The notes: generated from the sequence alone by a model not told the origin. DNA of 64,000 nucleotides from Salinimonas marina (GCF_015644725.1 NZ_CP064795.1:3160501-3224500), one strand, 5' to 3'; shown: positions 37,320-47,056, counted from the first letter of the stretch. Numbers and translations are program-made.

Positions 37320-37648
37320 TTACTGCGGCGAATCCGCCTTGCTACCGCCGCGGCATTGCGGCGATGGATTAATCTCGTGGCCGCGCTGCAACCATTGCTC
37401 GGGCGTGTAGGTATGCAACGCCAGGGCATGTACCGGGCCGGCCAGGGCCTCTGCCAGCAAGGTATTAACCCGGCGGTGGCGGGCAATCAGACGTTCGCCC
37501 TCAAACTGCTCGCTGACCACGGTAACCTTGAAGTGACTCTGGGCACCGGGGCCACATTGTGCATATGGCTCTCATCGGCCACCTCTAAAAACACCGGGTT
37601 CAGTTCACGAGTCAGAGTTTGTTCAATAAATTCTTGTACATGCGTCAT
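37320..37648 (-). pseudogene. bolA: BolA family protein, one frameshift
   Basis: 109 residues after adding one base. The N-terminal part reads MTHVQEFIEQTLTRELNPVF and ESHMHNVAP; the rest, in another frame, has SHFKVTVVSEQFEGERLIARHR, LAGPVHALALHTYTPEQW. This is the BolA fold with the conserved histidine in ALALHTYTPEQW, which acts with monothiol glutaredoxin in iron-sulfur handling and affects shape in stress. The missing base is a C in CC 37546-37547 (G in the gene). Both frames are clean, so assembly error is plausible. It is convergent with the AEC gene, only five bases away. Confidence 0.88.
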
Positions 37649-37654
37649 AATTTA

Positions 37655-38295
37655 CTACCTAATATTGCCTTCATTTGCCGGATAAACATAGCGAAAGGTG
37701 AGGTTGATCCTGTCATCGATGGGCCGGGCCGTTTTGTTAATGCCATGCTGATAAAACCGCTGGGTCTGGCCCTGCATCAGCAACAGGCTGCCATGTTCCA
37801 GCGTATACACCGTACGGGCTTTGGTGGTTTTATGCACAAAGGCAAAGGCCGGGCTTGGCCCAGTGTCAGTGATGCAATCGTGGGCGTCGGCCCCAGTTCA
37901 GGCTCATCATCGCTGTGCATACCCATGCTGTCTTTGCCATCACGATACCAGTTAGCCAGCACACTGTTAAACCGGCAGCCGCAGTGCGCTTCCAGTTGTG
38001 TCTTTAGCTGGCTTAACAATGGATGCCAGGGCTGCGGGGTCATGGCCAGTCCAGAGTATTGATAACGGGCATCGGCATCACCATACCAGGCCTGCAGGCG
38101 TGGAATTTTTACCAGCTTGCCGAACAGTTTAATGGTATCCTGCTGCCATTGTAATTCTGTTTTTAAACGGGCAGCAAACGCAGTGGCCTTGCGGCTATCC
38201 AGCCAGTTTGCCTGATAACTGACCTGGGCATCAGGTAATGCCAGCTCGATAGCCGGTGTTGTTGCTGATGAGTTGTCAAACAAGTCAAACTGCAT
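37655..38295 (-). pseudogene. alkB: AlkB-like 2OG-Fe(II) dioxygenase, one frameshift
   Basis: 213 residues after restoring one base. It matches the AlkB/ALKBH2-type family that removes alkyl groups from DNA bases using 2-oxoglutarate and Fe(II). The iron ligands are in MGMHSDDEPELG (His-x-Asp) and the distal His in the second frame (YQHGINKT); RINLTFRYV carries the 2-oxoglutarate-binding arginines. The break is at CC 37849-37850, between LTLGQAR and FAFVHKTTKAR. ATG 38295 has GGAGG close upstream. It ends 7 bases before bolA. Confidence 0.87.
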
Positions 38296-38327
38296 ATGCC
38301 CTCCTGTTTCAACCATTAAGATCGCTT

Positions 38328-39545
38328 ATGAACACCTGTTTTTCTTTGCTGGACCGAGAGCTTGAGCTGGTTCGTTATCCAGCCAAACATCAACACAAAT
38401 CGTTGCAGGCCTGGGACAGTGCCGATGAGTTGATTATCGAACATCTGGCCAGCCAGGAGCTTACGTTCCCCCAGGGTAATGGTATCATATTAAATGATGA
38501 TTTCGGGGCCCTGGGCACCTGGTATGCCGCCGCCCGGCCGCACTGGTACAGCGACTCGTGGATTGCGCACCGCTCGCTATACGCTAACCTGAACCACAAC
38601 ACGTCGGCGTTTCAGGGTGAGCCGCAATGTGAGCTACAGTGTGACGACAATGGCGTGGTTACGGCCCCGGTCAGTACCCATGGTCAGTTGTCTTCGCTGC
38701 CCGCGAAGCCACAGCTGGTGATCATAAAAATTCCGCGCACATTGGCACTGTTAGAACAACAGCTTTTAGTGCTGCGTGACAAAATTGACGAGCATACTCG
38801 GGTGCTGGCAGCGGCCAAGGTAAAAAGTGTCACAAAAACCGTGCTGGCGCTGTTTGAAAAATATCTTGGTCCGACGTCCACCTCGCTGGCACAAAAAAAA
38901 TCCCGGCTGATTTTTTGCCAGCCGCAGCAAAGCACACTCACCCAGCCGCAGACCTCGCCCTACCCCACGTGTTGGGAACACCCCGCCAGCACCGGGCAAA
39001 CGCTGACTCTGTACAACCATGCTAATGTGTTCTCCCGGGCGTCGCTGGATATTGGTGCCCGCTTGATGCTGGATCATATGCATGTGACCAATCAGGAAAA
39101 AGTGATAGATCTGGGGTGTGGTAACGGCATTTTAGGGTTGAACGCATTAGCGATTGCACCCCAGGCCGCGGTTACGTTTGTGGATGAATCATTTATGGCA
39201 CTGGCCAGCGCCCGCGACAATGTTACTGCTAACTTTCCCGACGCGCTGGCCCGTTGTGACTATGTGGCCAGTAATTGTCTGGAAACCCTGTTGCAGCAAA
39301 ATGGTGATCAAAGCTACGACAAAGTATTGTGTAATCCGCCTTTTCATCAACAAAATGCGGTGACTGATCATATTGCCTGGCAGATGTTTAATGACAGCCG
39401 AAAGGCACTGCGTCGGGGCGGACATCTGATTGTCGTGGCAAACCGGCACCTGGACTATCACGTAAAACTCAAAAAAGTGTTTGGCGGGGTGAAGGTACTT
39501 GCAAGTAATCGTAAATTCGTTATTTTGAGTGCAGCCAAACGCTAG
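38328..39545 (+). CDS. rlmG: 23S rRNA guanine-1835 N2-methyltransferase RlmG
   Basis: 405 residues with two Rossmann-like halves, as in RlmG and RsmC. The N-terminal half is non-catalytic (DDFGALGTWYAAARPHWYSDSWI). The C-terminal half has the SAM motif VIDLGCGNGILGLNAL, FVDESFMALASARDNV and the catalytic NPPFHQQNAVTD. It methylates G1835 in helix 69-proximal 23S rRNA. ATG 38328 is the start; an upstream in-frame reading to 38256 overlaps alkB, which is divergent. A 14-base gap precedes the cyclophilin gene. Confidence 0.9.
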   Translation: MNTCFSLLDRELELVRYPAKHQHKSLQAWDSADELIIEHLASQELTFPQGNGIILNDDFGALGTWYAAARPHWYSDSWIAHRSLYANLNHNTSAFQGEPQCELQCDDNGVVTAPVSTHGQLSSLPAKPQLVIIKIPRTLALLEQQLLVLRDKIDEHTRVLAAAKVKSVTKTVLALFEKYLGPTSTSLAQKKSRLIFCQPQQSTLTQPQTSPYPTCWEHPASTGQTLTLYNHANVFSRASLDIGARLMLDHMHVTNQEKVIDLGCGNGILGLNALAIAPQAAVTFVDESFMALASARDNVTANFPDALARCDYVASNCLETLLQQNGDQSYDKVLCNPPFHQQNAVTDHIAWQMFNDSRKALRRGGHLIVVANRHLDYHVKLKKVFGGVKVLASNRKFVILSAAKR

Positions 39546-39559
39546 TTTAAGGACTTTTT

Positions 39560-40159
39560 ATGTTTCGTTACCTGATGTTGATTTTAATGGTGGTTACCAC
39601 CTCGGTCATCGCCAAAGACAAAGAAGATGGCTCTAATGTGCAGCCTGATAATTTTTATCCCCGGGTGAAAATGCAAACCACCATGGGCGACATTGTAGTA
39701 GAGCTGGATCGGCGTCGCGCGCCCATCACTAGCAATAATTTTTTACGCTATGTTTCCAAAAATGGCTACAACGGCACCCTGTTTCACCGGGCCGTGCCTG
39801 GATTTGTGGTACAAGGTGGCGGCTATAATACCGACTTTGACGAAAAGCCCAGTTACCCTGAAATTTTCAACGAGTCTGGCAACGGCATGAAAAATGAGCT
39901 GTATACCATCGCCATGGCGCGCCAGAACGGGCCCCATACTGCTACGCGCCAGTTCTTTTTTAATGTGAATGACAACCCCTCTTTGGATCCGGGCAAAGAA
40001 TGGGGCTATGCGGTGTTTGGCATGATTGTAGAAGGCCAGGAAGTGGTGGATAAAATGATGGAGGTGGAAACCGAATATCAGTTGCGCTTGCGTGAACCCA
40101 ATAGCCCCATCGAGCCTATCGTACTGGAAAAAGCCACCGTGTTACCGGCCGAACAATAA
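39560..40159 (+). CDS. Periplasmic peptidylprolyl isomerase (cyclophilin)
   Basis: 199 residues. A signal peptide (MFRYLMLILMVVTTSVIA) precedes a cyclophilin domain with FHRAVPGFVVQGGGYNT, NELYTIAMARQNGPHTATRQFFFNV and GYAVFGMIVEGQEVVDKM. The catalytic Arg (FHR) and the Gln of QGGG and QFF are present; the usual TNGSQFFI is TATRQFFF. It resembles PpiA and catalyses cis-trans prolyl isomerisation in the periplasm. It follows rlmG with a short gap and may be co-transcribed. Confidence 0.87.
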   Translation: MFRYLMLILMVVTTSVIAKDKEDGSNVQPDNFYPRVKMQTTMGDIVVELDRRRAPITSNNFLRYVSKNGYNGTLFHRAVPGFVVQGGGYNTDFDEKPSYPEIFNESGNGMKNELYTIAMARQNGPHTATRQFFFNVNDNPSLDPGKEWGYAVFGMIVEGQEVVDKMMEVETEYQLRLREPNSPIEPIVLEKATVLPAEQ

Positions 40160-40163
40160 GTCT

Positions 40164-40673
40164 CTATTTCAACGTGCGCCAGAACAAGCGCTGGCGCGCT
40201 AGTTTGGGAATACAAATTTGTCCGTAGCCAACAAAGCCCAGGCGGTTTAGCACATTACACGAGGCGGTGTTTTGCGGATGAGCCAGGGCACTAATGGCGC
40301 TGAAGCGGTAACGGACCCGGGCCTGCTCCAGCACCGCCTCGCTGGCTTCGCAGACAAAGCCTTTGCGCCGATACTTTTCAAGTAACGCAAAACCTAAATC
40401 AGGCGCACTAAAAATACCACGGTTCACCAACCCGCATAAGCCCATAGGCTGACCGTCCATCCGCCGCTCCATCACCCACAATCCATAACCCCATTGCCGA
40501 AAATGGTTCTGTGTCATCATCACGTAGCGTTTAGCGCCACGTAATGTATGCACGCCGCGATTGCCAATAAACCGCTCCCACAGGGGATCGTTGTTGAGAG
40601 TATAGAGCCAGGGAGCATCGTCTTCGACAGGTTGGCGTAGCCCTACCCGCCCGGTAGCAAACGCATACCTCAT
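40164..40673 (-). CDS. GNAT family acetyltransferase (RimJ/RimL-like)
   Basis: 169 residues of the GNAT fold. The N-terminus VGLRQPVEDDAPWLYTLNNDPLWERFIGNRG, then LWVMERRMDGQPMGLCGLVNRG, the acetyl-CoA binding loop ALLEKYRRKGFVCEASEAVL and the final VLNRLGFVGYGQI are typical of RimJ/RimL-type N-acyltransferases. Substrate unknown. Its start codon overlaps the stop of the upstream gene (ATGA at 40673), so the two genes are translationally coupled. Convergent with the cyclophilin gene with only four bases between. Confidence 0.85.
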   Translation of the reverse strand: MRYAFATGRVGLRQPVEDDAPWLYTLNNDPLWERFIGNRGVHTLRGAKRYVMMTQNHFRQWGYGLWVMERRMDGQPMGLCGLVNRGIFSAPDLGFALLEKYRRKGFVCEASEAVLEQARVRYRFSAISALAHPQNTASCNVLNRLGFVGYGQICIPKLARQRLFWRTLK

Positions 40674-41305
40674 TACTGCGCAACCTGCTTCAGTAAGTTG
40701 TCAATCTGCTGGTGCTGGCGCTGGGTAACCCGCCCGGGTCGCGGATAGACCGGCTGCGTGCGATCATCGTATAACGATGACGGCCAATAGGTGGTACTTT
40801 GAATAAACTCACGCGCACTGGCTTCGCCGCCACGCTCCAGACATCCCGCCAGACACGTATCGACATAAGACTGGGACACCGGAAAGTCGGCATTGGGCTG
40901 TTGTTGATGCAGCGACTGACAGATCCAGATTTTTTTAGCGGCCAGCCGGTCGTGAAGCCAAAGGTGGGCCTGCTCATCCAGATCAGTACGCAGTGCCTGC
41001 GGGGAAACCTGCACAAAGGTATAGTCTTTTTCACGCCGCGCCAGCGACGGACTTAGCGCTGTAGGTAACATCAGCGCATTGAGGCTGGCCCCGGTTTCAG
41101 GCCAGGCACCCACATAAGTTTGTTGTTCCTGCAAACTGCGGGTGATCCAGCCGCGGGCAAAACCCGCCACCTGAACCAGCAGCCCATCATGGTGCATATC
41201 TGAAAATCGCCGCCGGCTATCGGCGTTGATCAACGAGCCATAGCCCAGAATCAGATGCTCATCGTCAAATGAGTCAAACCAGCGACCTAACTGCTGTAGG
41301 GTCAA
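40673..41305 (-). CDS. Gamma-glutamylcyclotransferase-fold protein
   Basis: 210 residues beginning LILGYGSLINADSRRRF: the YGSL motif that binds substrate in the gamma-glutamylcyclotransferase and ChaC/AIG2-type fold. Members cleave gamma-glutamyl amino acids or glutathione, but many are of unknown function. A C-terminal stretch (about 130-200) has TYWPSSLYDDRTQPVYPRPGRV, not a standard part of the family. It lies first in a two-gene unit with a GNAT acetyltransferase. Confidence 0.72.
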   Translation of the reverse strand: MTLQQLGRWFDSFDDEHLILGYGSLINADSRRRFSDMHHDGLLVQVAGFARGWITRSLQEQQTYVGAWPETGASLNALMLPTALSPSLARREKDYTFVQVSPQALRTDLDEQAHLWLHDRLAAKKIWICQSLHQQQPNADFPVSQSYVDTCLAGCLERGGEASAREFIQSTTYWPSSLYDDRTQPVYPRPGRVTQRQHQQIDNLLKQVAQ

Positions 41306-41394
41306 AACATCATCCTGTCACACGATTTCTCAATGCCTGCCATTATAGCAGGGATGGACCGAGGCCTCATCCTTACAAGCAGACGTCTTCGCGG

Positions 41395-43869
41395 CTAGAA
41401 CAGTGCTCGCACGCCAACGGTGACATTACGACCTGGCAAGGGTGCCTTGTCTTTTAAAAATGAGGTATGCACTCTTGCTTCTTCATCAGTCAGGTTATCG
41501 GCATTGGCGAACAATACCCAGCTCACGCCTTTTGCCATCATCTCGTACTGAATATTGGCATTTAGCAGCGTGTAACTGTCGGTGACGGACTCGTACGGGG
41601 CGGTATTATCCTGTGCATCATTGTAGGTTGCCCCAATTTCGCCACTTAAGCGGGTGCCGGTATAACTGATTTTGGTCCCTACACGTAGTGGCGGGATCCG
41701 CGGTAAATCCTGATTATCCAGTTTGGCGCGAATCATGTCGGCGAACACGTCTACTCGCCACTGGGTATCCAGGTCATAATAAACCTCAGCTTCCATCCCG
41801 TAGAGGTCTGCATCAGACTGGTTAAACGCAAACACCGGCAAGCCTTCCTCTTCGTGCTCGTCATGGGCTTCATCTTCAGCATGCTCGTCGTGCTCTTCAT
41901 GCTCGTCGAGAGAGGTTAAGCCGGTATCTGTCTGGTAAATATAGTCATCTGCCTGGTTATAGAAGAAGGAAGCTGTATAGCCCCAGTTACCGGTGTACTT
42001 ACGAAACGTCAAATCGATATTGGTGCTGACCTCTTCGGTAACCTCGCGCAGCCCGGACGCCACTTCGTTGTCCTCATCCAGGGCAAACACCAGACCTAAC
42101 TCGTAAGTTTGCGAAGCTAAGTGCGCACCGCCTGAAAATAACTCCTGCTGACTGGGTGCCCGTTCATTGCGAGACACGGTTAAAGCCACCGACTGGCCTT
42201 GCTGATACTCCCAGTTAGCACCAGCGGATAAAGAGGTCGAGGTAAACTGGTAATCATCAAAAGCAAACTGCAGTGGCAATTCTTCGGCTTCACCTTCGTG
42301 TTCTTCGTGTTCTTCGTGTTCTTCGTGTTCTTCGTGTTCGCCAGTATGTAAATCTATCTGGGTATCAGCCACAGTATATTTTGTCCGCTCTACGCGTCCG
42401 CCCAGCTCTGCTGTCACGGCTCCGAAACTTTTCTGCTCCACAACATAAAGCGCATAAGTGTCGGTTTCAGTGGGCGGCGAAAAAGCTTCTGCACCTACGG
42501 CTTCATAGTCACTGGTACTGGCCTGAATACCGACAATACCGTGCCAGCCATTCGCTTTGATATGATTGGCGGTAACACGCAAATTGGTGCTGTCGTTGTT
42601 AAAACGGGTGCCAATATCACCTTCTTCAATCTCAGCATGGGTATAGTCGGTATGCGCGGCGGCAAATTTGATGCTATTTAGAAACGCTACCGGAGAATAC
42701 AGCTCGCCGGCTATTTGGTAACGCGTCATTTCCACATCGATTTTGGTGCCTTCTTCCAGCTGTTCTTCGTGCTCATTCTCATGATCGTGGTCATCTTCGT
42801 GATCGTGAGTGTCCTCTTCGTGGGCAGCGTGTTCTTCCTCTTCGTCGTGATGATGACTATGGCCAGGCACGCCGTAGGTATTATCAAGACGCTCTACCGC
42901 AAAACCGATATAGCCCTCATCCTGCACATAACTAAGACCACCGGTAACGCCCGTGGTGTCCATGGCGCTGTTTTCCAGTGTTCCATACGGCTCATCGTCA
43001 TCTGGTGCCACCGACGCAAAACCGGGTATATCAATATCCTGAGTATCCCGGGTAAATCCGTCAACATGATACGCCACCACGCCTTTACCACCGGTAATGT
43101 CTACCTTGGCAAATTGACCATTGTCGGCGGTGGAGTAACGGGCTTCAGCCTCACCTTCAAGTTGCTGGGGCACGGTTTTGGGAATGCGTTTGTCAACCAC
43201 ATTAACCACGCCGCCGATAGCCCCGCTACCGTATTGCAAGGTGGCCGGGCCCCGCAGAATTTCAACCTGAGTCGCGCTGGAGGTATTGGCCGCCACATTG
43301 TGATCAGGGCCGATTCGCGATACATCCGATATATCCAGGCCATTTTGAACAATTTTGACTCTGGGGCCATCGTTACCCCTGATCACCGGGCTGGAAGACA
43401 CCGGCCCATAATAGGTGCTGTGAACACCAGGAGTGGATTTAAGGGTTTCACCAAAGGTGGGAGCCTGATTCTTGCGTAATTCCTCTGCGCCTAACACCGA
43501 TACCGGGGTCACCGATTCCAGGATAGAAGATTGCATTGCCGTGGCGGTGACCAGGATATTTTCAACCGAGGAAGAGGTGAGCGTGAAGTTCACCACTTTG
43601 TCGCCTTCGATGGCGCCCAGATCTTTGTCACCATGCAGATATTGATCAGAGGACACATGCAAATGCACATCTCTGGGCGCCACATTTGTTAATGTGTAAC
43701 GCCCCGCTTTATCCGTATAAACTGATTTCCGCGAGCCTTCTACGCTGATTTGGGCACCGACTACCGGGTTTCCCGCTTCATTGGTAATCGTGCCGGTAAT
43801 CGTGTTAGCCAGCGCCGCTGGGGCGAACGCCAACACCAAAGACGTGGTAATAAGTTTACGTTTGAACAT
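41395..43869 (-). CDS. Histidine-rich TonB-dependent receptor (zinc-type)
   Basis: 824 residues. Signal peptide at 1-21; a carboxypeptidase-regulatory-like domain (GTITNEAGNPVVGAQISVEGS) at about 22-110; a plug with PTFGETLKSTPGVHSTY and GSGAIGGVVNVVD; and a barrel ending VGVRALF. Three extracellular-loop regions are rich in His and acidic residues (near 340-375, 515-530 and 655-675), such as HDHEDDHDHENEHEE. Those loops, and a Zur-like site upstream, point to zinc uptake, as in ZnuD-type receptors; copper or nickel is possible. Monocistronic as far as seen. Confidence 0.88.
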   Translation of the reverse strand: MFKRKLITTSLVLAFAPAALANTITGTITNEAGNPVVGAQISVEGSRKSVYTDKAGRYTLTNVAPRDVHLHVSSDQYLHGDKDLGAIEGDKVVNFTLTSSSVENILVTATAMQSSILESVTPVSVLGAEELRKNQAPTFGETLKSTPGVHSTYYGPVSSSPVIRGNDGPRVKIVQNGLDISDVSRIGPDHNVAANTSSATQVEILRGPATLQYGSGAIGGVVNVVDKRIPKTVPQQLEGEAEARYSTADNGQFAKVDITGGKGVVAYHVDGFTRDTQDIDIPGFASVAPDDDEPYGTLENSAMDTTGVTGGLSYVQDEGYIGFAVERLDNTYGVPGHSHHHDEEEEHAAHEEDTHDHEDDHDHENEHEEQLEEGTKIDVEMTRYQIAGELYSPVAFLNSIKFAAAHTDYTHAEIEEGDIGTRFNNDSTNLRVTANHIKANGWHGIVGIQASTSDYEAVGAEAFSPPTETDTYALYVVEQKSFGAVTAELGGRVERTKYTVADTQIDLHTGEHEEHEEHEEHEEHEGEAEELPLQFAFDDYQFTSTSLSAGANWEYQQGQSVALTVSRNERAPSQQELFSGGAHLASQTYELGLVFALDEDNEVASGLREVTEEVSTNIDLTFRKYTGNWGYTASFFYNQADDYIYQTDTGLTSLDEHEEHDEHAEDEAHDEHEEEGLPVFAFNQSDADLYGMEAEVYYDLDTQWRVDVFADMIRAKLDNQDLPRIPPLRVGTKISYTGTRLSGEIGATYNDAQDNTAPYESVTDSYTLLNANIQYEMMAKGVSWVLFANADNLTDEEARVHTSFLKDKAPLPGRNVTVGVRALF
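42295..42340. repeat. Tandem 9-bp repeat inside the receptor gene
   Basis: About five units of TTCGTGTTC encode the EHEEHEEHEEHEE part of the second histidine-rich loop. The units are identical, so copy number can change by slippage in steps of three residues without losing frame. Confidence 0.85.
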
Positions 43870-43912
43870 GTGTTTTTCCGTAATAATGTTAAAGCAGAGA
43901 AGACTTGTTGTT

Positions 43913-43924
43913 ATGTTATAACAT
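43913..43924. promoter_or_regulatory. Likely Zur box
   Basis: ATGTTATAACAT is a perfect palindrome 43 bases before the receptor start, inside TGTTATGTTATAACATTTTT. It resembles the gammaproteobacterial Zur operator (GTTATA-type palindrome). Zinc-loaded Zur would repress the receptor. Confidence 0.7.
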
Positions 43925-44364
43925 TTTTGCGTGGATTGAAGCAGATGTCAACGGCTGCTGGTCGGCAAACTCATCCTGTTCGTCGTCGGTAGACTCGTCG
44001 CCGGTAGACAGGCACCCCAAATAAATCAGGGGCCCCATACGAAGATGCAGTACCGATAATGCCAAGCCGGCGGATTCAGGCGCGTCAGTTTGAGCAGCAC
44101 ACCGGAAGGGTCAGGATAAAAATCAGGGCAAGACCAGGACAAGAGTGAGAACAGGCCAAGGCCGGGTGAGATATGCTCACACACTGAGTCTACCGGTTCC
44201 GGCCGGTCGGGGCCGCGCCGGTTGAGGCCGTGCAGGTTGAAGACGTGCCGGTTCAGAGCCTGCCCGCGCAGCCTTATCAGCCAGTCAGCAAAATGATGTT
44301 CAAGACAAGCTGAAGCCAGGCCACAAAAAATAGATTTGGATAGGATGCAACGCGCCCTGGCCCA
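43925..44364. other. Gene-free, repeat-bearing interval
   Basis: 440 bases with no credible gene on either strand. It contains four tandem degenerate 15-mers at 44203-44262 (of the type CCGGTTGAGGCCGTG) and an earlier short duplication of GTCGGTAGACTCGTCGCCGG near 43985. The right half is unusually GC-rich. It could be decayed coding sequence or a repeat region; I see no RNA structure or site that I can name. Confidence 0.4.
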
Positions 44365-45330
44365 TCAGGCCCGGTCCACCGGAAAACTAATCACCTGGTC
44401 TATATGGCTGGCCTGGGTTTTGAGCATCAGTAACCGATCAATGCCCATTGCCACACCGGCACAATCAGGTAACCCGGCCTTTAGCGCCGCCAGCAGATTC
44501 TCATCCAGCATGGCCGGCGGGTAGCCGGCCTGCTGACGCAGCGCATTATCGTGCTCAAAGCGGCGGCGCTGTTCCTCGACATCGGCCAGCTCATAAAAGC
44601 CATTGGCCAGTTCAGCCCCTTTAAAGTACACCTCAAAGCGATCTGCGACGCGGGGATCTGTATCGTTAATCCGTGCCAGTGCCGCCTGGGAAGCCGGAAA
44701 ACCATACACAAAACAGGGTTGTTGCTGACCAAGCGCCGGCTCTACGGTCATCGAAAAAATAAGCTGCAACAGGCCGTCATTTGACAGGGCGTCGGCATCA
44801 TCAATATTAATCCCCAGGGCGGGTAATGCGGCGACCAGCATCCCGTGGGACGCACTGAGTGGATCCAGGCCAGCATGGTGCTTCATCACCTGCTGATAGG
44901 ACATCATCTGGGCAGGGGCGGTGTCCAGAGTGGCCTGTAATAACGCATCAACTTCCTGCATCAGCTGCAGATGGTCAAAACCGGGACGATACCATTCGAG
45001 CATGGTAAATTCAGGATTGTGCCAGCGCCCGGCCCCTTCATGACGAAATGCTTTGCACAGCTGATACACCGGGCCGCTGCCGGCGCACAGCAAGCGCTTC
45101 ATGGCATATTCAGGAGATGTTTGCAGGTACAACGGCAGGCGCTTGCCACTGGCATCATGGCGAAACTCACACGCAAAGGCATCTAAATGCACATCGGTGA
45201 CGGTACCGCGGCTTAACAAGGGGGTATCTACCTCAAGCACCTCCCGCTGATAAAAAAATTCGCGAATGGTGCGCAGTAACTCGGCCCGAGCAACTCGCTG
45301 GGCATGGCTGGTGGTGGGTTGCCAGGTCAT
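44365..45330 (-). CDS. epmA: EF-P--(R)-beta-lysine ligase EpmA (PoxA/GenX)
   Basis: 321 residues, a truncated class II lysyl-tRNA synthetase-like protein lacking the anticodon-binding domain. Motif 2 (KAFRHEGAGRWHNPEFTMLEW) and motif 3 (GVAMGIDRLLML) are visible. It attaches (R)-beta-lysine to a conserved lysine of EF-P. ATG 45330 is preferred over 45339 because AGGA sits at a proper distance and MTWQPT is a normal start. It lies 88 bases after efp on the same strand, with epmB divergent from efp, so all three components are together. Confidence 0.93.
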   Translation of the reverse strand: MTWQPTTSHAQRVARAELLRTIREFFYQREVLEVDTPLLSRGTVTDVHLDAFACEFRHDASGKRLPLYLQTSPEYAMKRLLCAGSGPVYQLCKAFRHEGAGRWHNPEFTMLEWYRPGFDHLQLMQEVDALLQATLDTAPAQMMSYQQVMKHHAGLDPLSASHGMLVAALPALGINIDDADALSNDGLLQLIFSMTVEPALGQQQPCFVYGFPASQAALARINDTDPRVADRFEVYFKGAELANGFYELADVEEQRRRFEHDNALRQQAGYPPAMLDENLLAALKAGLPDCAGVAMGIDRLLMLKTQASHIDQVISFPVDRA

Positions 45331-45418
45331 CCAACACATTCCTGGTAGTAAGGCGGTGGCCGCCTTTAAAAATTTTGCTTCCGGGCCACTTTGCGTGGTC
45401 CGGAAGTGTCAGTCGCTG

Positions 45419-45988
45419 TTATTTTTGAACGCGGGACGCGTACTCACCGGAACGAGTGTCAATTTTGATCACTTCGCCGGTTTGGACAAACAGAGGCACC
45501 CGTACCACCGCGCCGGTACTTAAGGTCGCAGGTTTGCCGCCAGTGCCCGCGGTATCGCCCTTCAGACCCGGATCGGTTTCTGTGATCTCAAGCTCCACAA
45601 AATTGGGCGGGGTCACTGTGATGGGCGTACCATTCCACAAAGTGATGGTGCACACATCATTTTCCACCAGCCATTTCACATTGTCGCCCACGGCTTTTTC
45701 GTCCGCGGCAATTTGCTCGAATGTTTCATTATTCATAAAATGGTAGAATTCGCCGTCGGTGTACAGGTACGCCAGCTCGGTATCCAGTACATCAGCGCCT
45801 TCAACGGTTTCCCCGGAGCGAAATGTTTTTTCAAGCACTTTGCCTGAAATCAGCTTCCGGATTTTGGTGCGGTTGAATGCCTGGCCCTTACCGGGTTTGA
45901 CATACTCATTTTCCATGATGTTGCAAGGCTCGCCATCCAGCATAATTTTCAGGCCAGCTTTGAATTCATTAGTGCTGTAATTAGCCAT
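45419..45988 (-). CDS. efp: Elongation factor P
   Basis: 189 residues starting [21 protein letters not shown], with three OB/SH3-like domains. The beta-lysylated lysine lies in [18 protein letters not shown] relieves ribosome stalling at polyproline. The start at 45988 is chosen over a longer in-frame reading to 46129 because family members begin MA(N/T)YSTN. The Pro-Gly-Lys-Gly loop and both modification genes nearby show that this EF-P is of the beta-lysylated (E. coli) type rather than rhamnosylated. epmB is divergent with 36 bases between starts. Confidence 0.96.
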   Translation of the reverse strand: MANYSTNEFKAGLKIMLDGEPCNIMENEYVKPGKGQAFNRTKIRKLISGKVLEKTFRSGETVEGADVLDTELAYLYTDGEFYHFMNNETFEQIAADEKAVGDNVKWLVENDVCTITLWNGTPITVTPPNFVELEITETDPGLKGDTAGTGGKPATLSTGAVVRVPLFVQTGEVIKIDTRSGEYASRVQK

Positions 45989-46024
45989 AAATCCTCTGCT
46001 AAAACAAAAGGTGTAAAGAACGAA

Positions 46025-47056
46025 GTGGTGCAAATAATACCTAAAAATCGGGTGACTGTAGAGCATAACTGGCAAAAAGAGTTGGCTTATTGCTTTACCG
46101 ACCCGCAAAAGCTGCTGGAACATCTGCAATTAGACCCGCAGAAGCTGGGCCACCATGGAGCCGCACGCAAGCTTTTTCCCTTGCGGGTCCCCCGTCATTT
46201 TGTCTCGCTAATGGAACCCGGCAACTGGCACGATCCCCTGTTACGTCAGGTGATGCCGCTGGACGCCGAATTTAATGAGGTGCCCGGATTTAGTGCCGAT
46301 CCACTGGCCGAACACAATACCGCGGGTAAGGGCTTACTGCACAAGTACCAAAGCCGGGTGTTACTGCTGGTCAAAACCGGTTGTGCGGTAAATTGTCGGT
46401 ATTGCTTCAGACGTCACTTCCCCTATGCTGAGAATGCTGTGAGCCGCTCACAGTGGCAACAAAATATTGATTACATCAAAGCCCACCCAGATATTAATGA
46501 AGTCATCTATTCCGGGGGCGACCCGCTGATGGCCAAAGATGAATTTTTAGGCTGGCTGACCGGGCAACTTGAAGCTATCCCCCATCTTACCCGGTTGCGG
46601 ATCCATACCCGCCTGCCGGTGGTCATGCCCGAACGGCTCGATGAGCACTTTGGTCGGTGGCTGACCGGGTCGCGGTTAAAGCCGGTGCTGGTGCTGCATA
46701 TCAATCATGCCAATGAGGTAAGCGAAGCGCTAAAACACCGGCTGCAGCCCTTAAAGGCAAAAGGCGTAACCGTGTTAAATCAGGGAGTATTGTTGCAAGG
46801 GGTTAACGATACCGCGGATGCCCAGGTGGCTTTGAGTGAAGCCTTGTTTGATGCAGGAATCTTACCTTATTATCTGTTTTTATTAGATAAAGTGCAGGGC
46901 GCAGCGCATTTTGAGGTGACCGAGAATAACGCCCGACGCATTATGCAGGAAGTGATAAAGCGCCTGCCAGGCTTTCTGGTACCAAAACTCACCCGTGAGA
47001 TTGGCGGCCAGCCCGGCAAGACGCCTATTGACTTGCAGTTACCACCACAAAACTAG
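46025..47056 (+). CDS. epmB: EF-P beta-lysylation protein EpmB (lysine 2,3-aminomutase-like)
   Basis: 343 residues of the radical-SAM/PLP aminomutase family. The iron-sulfur motif [13 protein letters not shown] (CxxxCxxC) is present, then [17 protein letters not shown]. The PLP lysine is expected near the C-terminus ([12 protein letters not shown] and IPGG-type regions are visible). It converts (S)-lysine to (R)-beta-lysine for EpmA. The start is GTG at 46025 or 46028. EpmB is shorter than true lysine 2,3-aminomutases. Divergent from efp, so a shared control region is likely. Confidence 0.93.
   Translation: MVQIIPKNRVTVEHNWQKELAYCFTDPQKLLEHLQLDPQKLGHHGAARKLFPLRVPRHFVSLMEPGNWHDPLLRQVMPLDAEFNEVPGFSADPLAEHNTAGKGLLHKYQSRVLLLVKTGCAVNCRYCFRRHFPYAENAVSRSQWQQNIDYIKAHPDINEVIYSGGDPLMAKDEFLGWLTGQLEAIPHLTRLRIHTRLPVVMPERLDEHFGRWLTGSRLKPVLVLHINHANEVSEALKHRLQPLKAKGVTVLNQGVLLQGVNDTADAQVALSEALFDAGILPYYLFLLDKVQGAAHFEVTENNARRIMQEVIKRLPGFLVPKLTREIGGQPGKTPIDLQLPPQN

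Noticed and set aside
42295..42340. Possible CRISPR or satellite.
   Set aside because: The units are 9 bp, contiguous and in frame inside a coding region; there are no spacers.
42715..43479. A long open frame (254 residues) on the plus strand opposite the receptor gene.
   Set aside because: It is antisense to a well-supported TonB-dependent receptor, has no ribosome site and is explained by the codon bias of that gene.
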